Shown here: piece by piece, positions 59,101 to 64,000 of the stretch
How the letters are laid out: every line of letters begins with the position of its first letter
Position numbering within the stretch: the stretch's first letter is position 1
Source: Strongylocentrotus droebachiensis
Taxonomy: Eukaryota; Echinodermata; Echinoidea; Camarodonta; Strongylocentrotidae
DNA length: 64,000 bases
Direction of reading: 5' to 3'
Assembly: GCA_035222895.1 (NCBI GenBank)
Contig: JAVYIG010007240.1
Span: 41,175 to 105,174 of the forward strand
Position numbers and translations under genes: made by a program
Notes under the pieces: generated by a model
Database searches by the model: none
What the model was told of the DNA's origin: nothing
What the model saw: only the letters and a program-made list of their open reading frames with translations

Positions 59101-61570
59101 TATTATTCGAAAATATTATCACTATTGCAGTGAAGATGTAAGTGTAAAATTGAAGGTTTGAAGTAAAATCATATGTGATGTTTTAGGAGGACTCTGTACC
59201 GTTTGCTGTTCATTGTTTTCTTTGATTTCTTGAATATGTTATTGGCCAGAATAACTTTTGGGTAATTTTGCGTCCTGTCATCTATCGACAAGGTCTATGC
59301 CGACAATGTTAAATTTGTTTCCATTATTATATTTTCGATGTTCATATTAGTTCCCTTGATAATGAATTTTAAGCTGGATGTCCCGTACCATCCTTCGGTA
59401 ATCAATAATAATGTATCCATATTCATTTCTAAAGCCTGGTAGATGGAATGTTACGATACACAACACCGGAGTAGCTACCGAGCATGCTAGTGTGGCAGTA
59501 ACATCTAAACCAAGTACGGAGGAATACAAGCCAGTCACAGTCACTGTTCTACTAGGATCACGAGTAAGTTTACAAGGATTTGTCACAGATATATTCTTAC
59601 AACAAAAATGGTCGAAACATCTTTCAATAAATCAACTCAAGGGCAATTTCTGTCCCCGTTTGTATTCCCTACAGACATCATAATTGGATTACGTAACTTT
59701 TCATAATGTTTGTGAAAATGTGATCGACAGCGCTATTGAAATTACCTTAAGTTGGCTTATTTAAAGACCGTCAATACTACTGGGCCAGAAGGGATTAGAC
59801 CACACAGCGAGGTCACTGACAGGTGGCTATCTCATTAACTCAGCTCTCAACTAACATAAGAAAAAGAGGATCATGGGGGACCAACAGGCACCGATTGGGG
59901 AAGTTTTCTATATAGAGGGAGCAAGTAGCTACACGTAGGACAAAGGGGCTTTAAGTCTTTGCCGTCGTGTTATAATAACAACAAGAATACAATTTATGCA
60001 TAAATGTACATGCTAATGAAGTATATCCATTCACAATTAGTAATGTAAGGATTCTACGTACTCATCCTCTTTAAAATAACATGTCTTTTTACCAACCATT
60101 AGTTAGGATAATGTTATTGTCGTTTTTACAATGAAGACATAGAACTATAAGTGTGAAGAGTTCGTATATTGTCTAATAAGTGATTTGATCTCTTCGAATT
60201 TCTTATTAAATCATATTCATGTATACAAACAATATCATTAATGATACAGAAAACTTTCATCAGTTGGGGGTAATGATAACATGTAGTTGTGAAGCTGGTA
60301 GAAGCTTAAAAACTACATGATATCATTAATATTTTGATATTTCTCTTTTAGTTTTTTGCTAATATCATATTGGTTTTAATATTTTCCCCACTTAGAAAAG
60401 TTCTCAAAAAATTGTTTTATCGTGTTATTTCAAGCGATATTCCTTTTATTCATCATGTGATTTTTAAATAAATTTAATGATGATCATTGGTTTGGCAGGA
60501 GGTGGACTTTTCTCAGACTCCGGCACTAGCTATCTATACTCAGGTTCAACAAGATTATCAACCTGTTCTCAATGCTGACGTCACAGCTATCATTTCAGAC
60601 GCCTCTTCATCCACGACCACGATGACTCTGCTTGATAACGGATCAGGTGAAACCTCGTATCTCATTATTGCGCCATTAATATGATTAATAAATTAACTCA
60701 CTAACTCACTTAACTCACTATATTGAGTTCACATTCCAATCACACATTAATGCTCTTTGGAACTCATTTTGGACGAGGTGGGTTCAGGCGGGAAATTAAC
60801 TTGATTCCAGATATTAATTTCTTCCATTTTTGTGCTTAAATTTTTTATTTTATATACCTCTCAGCAATCTGAGCAAAGCGAATGGATGGTGTATTTAGAG
60901 TTAATGAAAAGATAATTTAGTTTATTCTATTACCCATATATTTAAACAAACAAAAAGCAACGCTGAAATATGTGATCGTACTAAATGGGAGCAATTGTGC
61001 CTATTATAATACCACTCATTTTTCTTCTGTTTTCTTCTTATTTTCGTACTTGGAGCGCAACAAGACATTGTCATGTATAGCATACTGAAGTTAGTATACT
61101 CTGCTTTATTAAAGCTTAATATATCTTTTCAGTGGCAGATCGAGAGGGGCGCAGAAAAACAAGTCCCTATTATCGTGTTTTTTTTGGGGGGGGCAGCTCC
61201 CACAAGAATTATATCGATTTATTTTATAATTTATTCACCTTCTTCTTCTTCTCCTTCTTTTTCCTTCTTCTTTTCCTTCTTACTTTCCTATTCATTTCCC
61301 TTCTTCTTCTTTTTTTTCTTCTTCTTCTCCGTCTTCTTATTTTTTTTTTCTTCCTCTTTCTCTTCTTCACCTCCCGCTTGTCCTTCTGTTTCTTTTTCTT
61401 CTTTTTCTTCTTCTCCTTATAATCTATGCATCCAACAGGCTCAGACTTATTCAAAGACGATGGAACATATTCAGGGTTCTTTCTAAACTTTGCTTCTGAC
61501 GGCAGATATAACGTCAAGGTCAATGTCCTCGGCTATGACGACGTAATCGAAGTCGCAGAAAAGGGAAGAA
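46964..61570 (+). CDS. CLCA: CLCA gene B: CLCA-family protein with degenerate metallohydrolase motif, VWA domain and beta-sandwich (ten exons, 3' partial)
   Basis: Ten exons are visible: 46964-47140, 52459-52744, 52996-53282, 53834-54073, 54716-54940, 56524-56814, 58825-59055, 59435-59563, 60499-60646 and 61439-61570. They total 2,146 bases (about 715 residues) and stay in frame across GT-AG introns. In order the protein has a signal peptide (about 1-25), the CLCA N-terminal domain, a VWA domain with the MIDAS residues DISGS, a Thr block and LLSDG, then the beta-sandwich. CLCA proteins are secreted or membrane-tethered and self-cleave through a zinc HEXXH site. Here that site reads RSWGY before LRWG, so cleavage is predicted to be lost. 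The VWA metal site looks intact. The fibronectin-III-like and C-terminal exons seen in gene A are not found before 64000, so the gene continues past the window or is truncated. Confidence 0.88.
48222..48385. repeat. TTC-rich pyrimidine tract
   Basis: (TTC)n with CCTCG and TTTTT interruptions, in two similar half-blocks (ATTCCTCGTCTTCTTC occurs twice). Confidence 0.9.
51570..51745 (+). repeat. tRNA-derived SINE, best preserved copy
   Basis: The A box GTGGTATAGTGGTC (near 51577-51590) and B box GGTTCGAATTTC (51622-51633) are separated by about 40 bases as in tRNA genes. The tRNA-unrelated body follows: GGCAAGACATCAATCCACAT, CACTCTCCACC, GGTACCTGGTAG, and AATAATAAT near the end. The head resembles tRNA-His/Glu/Asp, but no acceptor stem forms. 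Confidence 0.8.
52459..52744 (+). CDS. CLCA: CLCA gene B exon 2: N-terminal domain
   Basis: After a strong CT-rich acceptor tract ending CTCAG the exon encodes SASERLYLASKQHVYWKHIK, ILVPNTW and later NLAGCGKEGTLMHLTPGYIL. The A..RLY.A......W..I.ILVP..W and CG..G...H.TP..L blocks are typical of the CLCA N-terminal domain. It continues exon 1 in phase 0 and ends in phase 1 with donor GTGGGT. Confidence 0.9.
52996..53282 (+). CDS. CLCA: CLCA gene B exon 3: metallohydrolase-like segment with lost HEXXH
   Basis: The exon encodes MLVRSWGYLRWGLFKEHYD. Family members have LVHEWAHLRWGVFDEY here, so both zinc His and the catalytic Glu are replaced while the LRWG anchor remains. The Cys-containing tail (TRCSLKIKGD, SPCQSNPNGGYDSDCRFVPD) keeps the family's Cys pattern. 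Acceptor AAACAG, donor GTATGT; enters in phase 1, ends in phase 0. Confidence 0.9.
53834..54073 (+). CDS. CLCA: CLCA gene B exon 4: EFC linker and start of VWA domain
   Basis: The exon encodes IEEFCSDD, then NNKCSGDSAWKVM, the conserved EFC......C...S.W.V. linker of CLCA proteins. It ends with VVLVLDISGSMG, the first VWA beta strand and the DxSxS metal-ion-dependent adhesion site. Phase 0 at both ends, donor GTAAGT. Confidence 0.92.
54716..54940 (+). CDS. CLCA: CLCA gene B exon 5: VWA domain middle
   Basis: These 75 codons start GNRFDRMIQSSTDYI and contain LGIVVFDTTSEI and SSTCIGCGILSGIQ. The first block is helix 1 after the MIDAS loop. The Thr-Cys-Ile-Gly segment supplies the MIDAS Thr, as in CLCA G.TSI..GL. 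Phase 0 at both ends; acceptor TTTGTAG, donor GTACCG. Confidence 0.9.
55080..55760 (-). mobile_element. Decayed LINE reverse-transcriptase relic in intron 5 of CLCA gene B
   Basis: On the minus strand DDMGPSLLCSEVQNALIK (about 55385-55335) resembles the start of a non-LTR reverse transcriptase domain (D..GP.IL.SEVE.AI). It is followed directly by GKIYGKRGKRKT...LDGVR and, in another frame near 55155-55130, AKDREEWRR, both typical of LINE C-termini. The catalytic core is missing, and several frameshifts and stops are present. Confidence 0.5.
56524..56814 (+). CDS. CLCA: CLCA gene B exon 6: VWA domain end
   Basis: These 97 codons encode GGYIVLLSDGGENA, the strand with the last MIDAS Asp, followed by VIIDTITISN, DLSDMTSGISTFC and a closing amphipathic helix. 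Phase 0 at both ends; acceptor TTTCTAG, donor GTATAT. Confidence 0.9.
57815..57977. repeat. Hairpin in intron 6 of CLCA gene B
   Basis: GTATTAATGACTGCTTTGAG at 57815 is matched by its complement ending at 57977. The arms (AGAAATAGTTGTTTTTATA, GGAAGGTTAGAATTG) pair with few mismatches around GAGGCGTGCCGAGGGG. Confidence 0.8.
58037..58120 (-). repeat. tRNA-Leu-like sequence, probably SINE head or pseudogene
   Basis: On the minus strand GATGGCCGAGAGGTCTGAGG is a strong A box of the Leu/Ser class, CTGACTTTAGATAC sits at the anticodon arm, and GAGTTCGAATCTC is a B box with short T stem. The acceptor ends do not pair (GCGCGCG against CTTCGAC), and poly-A follows on that strand, so a functional tRNA is unlikely. 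Confidence 0.55.
58825..59055 (+). CDS. CLCA: CLCA gene B exon 7: start of beta-sandwich after VWA
   Basis: These 77 codons include VPVIIDAALGNETVITVIW and VVVTGPDGTRVD, matching the family pattern of D..LG..T...V.W........L.DP.G. The acceptor was chosen as ATCAAAG at 58824, the only AG that keeps phase 0 without a stop. Its pyrimidine tract is weak, so the exact start is less certain than the body of the exon. Donor GTGAAC. Confidence 0.8.
59435..59563 (+). CDS. CLCA: CLCA gene B exon 8: beta-sandwich strand block (PGRW)
   Basis: These 43 codons (PGRWNVTIHNTG ... VAVTSKPSTEE) are identical in length and phase to gene A exon 2. Acceptor TTCTAAAG, donor GTAAGT. Confidence 0.85.
59785..59960 (+). 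repeat. Dispersed repeat, copy 2, in intron 8 of CLCA gene B
   Basis: ACAGGTGGCTATCTCATTAA, CAGCTCTCAACTAACATAAG and GGGGGACCAACAGGCACCGA match 9952-10110 in order and orientation. Confidence 0.7.
60499..60646 (+). CDS. CLCA: CLCA gene B exon 9: beta-sandwich
   Basis: This 148-base exon encodes EVDFSQTPALAIYTQV, NADVTAII and LLDNGSG. It has the same length and phase as gene A exon 3. Acceptor TTTGGCAG, donor GTGAAA. Confidence 0.88.
61235..61420. repeat. TTC/pyrimidine tract before CLCA gene B exon 10
   Basis: Almost pure pyrimidine (TTC, TTTC, TTTTT) immediately upstream of the exon 10 acceptor, so it doubles as an unusually long polypyrimidine tract. Phe/Ser- and Lys/Arg-rich frames are artefacts. 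Confidence 0.9.
61439..61570 (+). CDS. CLCA: CLCA gene B exon 10: beta-sandwich (last exon visible)
   Basis: The exon encodes GSDLFKDDGTYSGFFLNF and GRYNVKVNVLG, the paralogue of gene A exon 4. It follows a long TTC/pyrimidine tract and the acceptor CCAACAG. The donor is GTGAGT at 61571, so at least one further exon is expected; none resembling gene A exons 5 or 6 is seen by 64000. Confidence 0.88.
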
Positions 61571-62060
61571 GTGAGTCTATTAAATACTCTAATGTATATA
61601 ATATCTTTTACTCTTAAAGAAAGGAAATCAAATAAACTTACATATCTTTTTTTTCTCCATATTTTTCCCTCCACAGGGATTTTATTGATTTTCATTTGAA
61701 ACAAATTAACAAATATATATTCAAGGTATACATTTATAACATAAATAAAATTGGCTTATCAAGATACAAGTATTGTTGAACTGTTGAGTCAACAGAAAAC
61801 TAACAAATCTTCAATAATTCATTTTTGATATTCATGGAAAGAAAACAAAAATACAGAAAAGTATCATTTTATGTAAACAAAAATTCCTGAATTGAAACCA
61901 TTTTCTTGTGAATGTATTATTTCCACAATTCGAATCTGCAAAGTAATTTATAATCGAAACTCTAATATTATCAAAATCGGGCAATTGTTTCTTTATTTTG
62001 CAAGAATACACCATCTGTCGCATCACAATCAGTATACAATTTAATGCATAATTATTTGAA
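61571..62060. other. Intron or 3' flank of CLCA gene B
   Basis: AT-rich DNA after a good donor at 61571. No sequence resembling the next CLCA exon (PSRI.DL or WTA.GDD) was found. Confidence 0.5.
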
Positions 62061-62069
62061 CCTCTTAGA

Positions 62070-62165
62070 CAACGGGTGGCCAACCCGCGGCCCGCGAGCT
62101 TTTCTGGTGCGGCCCGCGGAGCATTGAAGAAGTGATAATAAAAATAGCTCATAAATGAAATGCGG
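62070..62165. mobile_element. hAT-like terminus (GGGTGGCCAACCCGCGGCCC)
   Basis: GGGTGGCCAACCCGCGGCCC followed by GCGAGC is the classic start of hAT non-autonomous elements (CAGGGGTGGCCAAC type). GCGGCCCGC recurs at about 62111 and 62162. Only this end is recognised. Confidence 0.55.
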
Positions 62166-62436
62166 CCCGCATAGCAGCAATGAAAAAGGTTAAAACATTT
62201 ACAAACAGCTATCTCTATTTCCATAATTTGTTCCCATCATTCACAACATATTGAATCGTTACGTGGTTGATACAAAACTCCTAAAATTTCCTCTCATTAC
62301 ATAGGGGGGTATTCACATATCACATACGGGGGTGTACCGCTCTAATGGGTGACTTTGTCACAAAAAATCCCTAAACATGGGTCCCACTTCTAACAAAAAT
62401 ACCATTAAAAAGGCTTATGCCATTAGGGTGGGTAGC

Positions 62437-62590
62437 GTCGCGTCGCGGCGCGTTGACTTGAACGCGACCATTCGTCCAAAGCCCCCCCGGTTTGACCGAA
62501 AGGGTGCGTTGGGAGTGTCGCGTCGCGTCGCCTTAACTTGAACGCTACCAATCGTCCAAAGCCCCCCCGGTATGGCCGAAAGGGTGTGTT
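62437..62590. repeat. Two-copy tandem repeat, about 75-base unit
   Basis: GCGTCGCG..GCGTTGACTTGAACGC, CATTCGTCCAAAGCCCCCCC and GG.TTGACCGAAAGGGTG occur twice in tandem with few differences. Confidence 0.85.
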
Positions 62591-62694
62591 AAAATATTTA
62601 AAAAGTATTTAAAAAATAATAAACAAGGGTATCGTATCGAATAAGAAATAAACAACGTTTGAATTATATTTGGCATCTGTCGCCAATGTTTTAG

Positions 62695-64000
62695 GTTTGT
62701 TGGCGGGATTAATCGCAACTGTTCCCTTCTTTTTACCCTTTTCTTTTCCTTATCCTCTTTTTTGTTCCCTTTTAGCTCTCCTCTTTACCTTTCCCTTCCC
62801 CCATTTTTTGTGGGGAGGGGGGAGGGGGGTGCCCCTTCTTTTCTTTTCTTCTTCCTATTTTTTCCTTCCCTTTCTCTCCTCTTTTTCTTTCCCTTTCCTT
62901 CCTTCTCTCTTATTTTTTGATGGGGGGGGGGGGGGTAACAACTGGGAGGCAAGGCCCTTTCGGACCCCCGATCTCCTTTCCCCCCTTTTTTCTAATCGTA
63001 GCTGATCTCCCCTACTTTTCTTTTTTCCTTCCCTCTCTCCCTCTCTCCTCTATTTCTCTCTCTCTCTCTCTCTCTCCCTTTCCCCTTTAATATCTTTTCT
63101 CTACTTCTTTTCCTTCTCTCTTTCTCACTTTGAATTCATGTTTTCTTGAGGTACATATTCCCCTTTTCCTTCGTATTTTTGCTTTTGTTTAACATTTGGT
63201 ACAAAATTTAAGATAATCATGTGACATAATACGTGTACTTATAATTATGTAAATGATACAGCAATGTATATCCATGAGTTCTGCTGTTTTAAAAGATGAA
63301 AAATAGCTGTTCCTACTTCCTGCCTCAATATCTTGTCTACATTATATTAAGTTGAGTTGTGTTCATGCAAGAAGTTGTATTGGTGTTCTTTTTTAATTGT
63401 TGCTGTTTACTTTACTTTATTTCTTTGATTGCCATCAAAGTTCTTACCGAGCTGGCCTTGCCCCCCCCCCCCCGCACAAAAGAGATACATAGAGAGAGAA
63501 GGAAAAGAAGAGAAAGGGAAAGAAAGAAGAAGAAAAAAGGGGGGAAAGGAGATCGGGGGGGGGGCAAAAGGGCCTTGCCTCCCCCCCCCCCCATCAAAAA
63601 ATAAGAGAGAAGGAAGGAAAGGGAAAGAAAAAGAGGAGAGAAAGGGAAGGAAAAAATAGGAAGAAGAAAAGAAAAGAAGGGGAGAACAGTTGCGATTAAT
63701 CCCGCCAACAACTTGTGGATCGGGGGGGGGGGTGGGCGGCGAAAGGCCCTTTCCCCAGCAAACCTAAAACAGAGAGAAGGAAGGAAAAGAAAAAATAGGA
63801 GAGAAAAGTAAAGAAAAGGAAAGGTAGGGGAGATCAGCTACGATAAGAAAAAAGGGGGGGAAATGAGATCGGGGGGGGGCGAAAGGGCCTTGCCTCCCAG
63901 CTGTTACCCCCCCCCCCCCCCCCCCCATCAAAAAATAAGAGAGAAGGAAGGAAAGGGAAAGAAAAGAGGAGAGGAAGGGAAGGAAAAAAGAAAAGTAGGG
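62695..64000. repeat. Large polypyrimidine/polypurine inverted repeat running off the window
   Basis: GGTTTGTTGGCGGGATTAAT (62695) recurs inverted at about 63689-63711. GGGAGGCAAGGCCCTTTC (62944) recurs inverted near 63563-63580 and 63880-63900. CTAATCGTAGCTGATCTCCC (62992) recurs inverted near 63828-63847. The left arm is pyrimidine-rich; the right arm is purine-rich and partly duplicated, with poly-C and poly-G blocks of 10-20 bases. Confidence 0.8.

Noticed and set aside
61073-61523. Open frames of 96-137 residues rich in Phe/Ser or Lys/Arg
   Set aside because: They lie in the pyrimidine tract before gene B exon 10; only the exon itself has CLCA sequence.

Overview
This is a eukaryotic window: AT-rich, gene-poor and full of transposon relics, with intron-split genes bounded by GT-AG splice sites. 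The only protein-coding genes I can support are two members of the CLCA family (secreted or membrane-anchored proteins known as calcium-activated chloride channel regulators). The repeat content fits a marine invertebrate deuterostome, most likely an echinoderm such as a sea urchin: tRNA-derived SINEs with ATTATT tails, long poly-C tracts inside short elements ending in GCGTACGCCACTG, and many foldback elements. That placement is inference; no diagnostic species sequence was found.

Layout. Positions 1-33,350 hold no credible gene. They contain a nested series of non-autonomous DNA elements at 371-635, 1443-2876, 3099-4466, 8603-9452, 10122-11014, 22247-22581 and 26028-26483. They also contain a GC-cored minisatellite at 23035-24097, several CT/GA/CAGA simple repeats and SINE copies. 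A tandem duplication at 33356-34160 leads to CLCA gene A.

CLCA gene A (minus strand, 42670 to 34187) can be read as six exons whose lengths and phases join into a 635-residue open frame. It has a signal peptide, the beta-sandwich region that normally follows the VWA domain, a fibronectin-III-like region, a long Ser/Thr-rich stalk, one membrane helix and a Tyr-rich tail. The exons for the N-terminal metallohydrolase-like domain and the VWA domain are absent. Their expected place, intron 1, is filled with a GC-rich repeat.

CLCA gene B (plus strand, 46964 to beyond 61570) is head-to-head with A. Ten exons are visible: signal peptide, CLCA N-terminal domain, complete VWA domain with MIDAS residues, and beta-sandwich. 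Its last exons are not seen before the window ends. The zinc-binding HEXXH motif typical of the family is replaced by RSWGY, so B looks like a pseudo-enzyme.

The two genes keep identical or near-identical exon lengths over their shared part (129/129, 148/148 and 129/132 bases), so they derive from one ancestral gene by inverted duplication. Together they show two routes to losing CLCA proteolysis: active-site replacement in B and removal of the whole domain in A. The 4.3 kb between their start codons holds SINE copies, a LINE 3' end and a long TTC tract. Positions 61,571-64,000 contain a hAT-like end, a short tandem duplication and a large polypurine/polypyrimidine inverted repeat that runs off the window.
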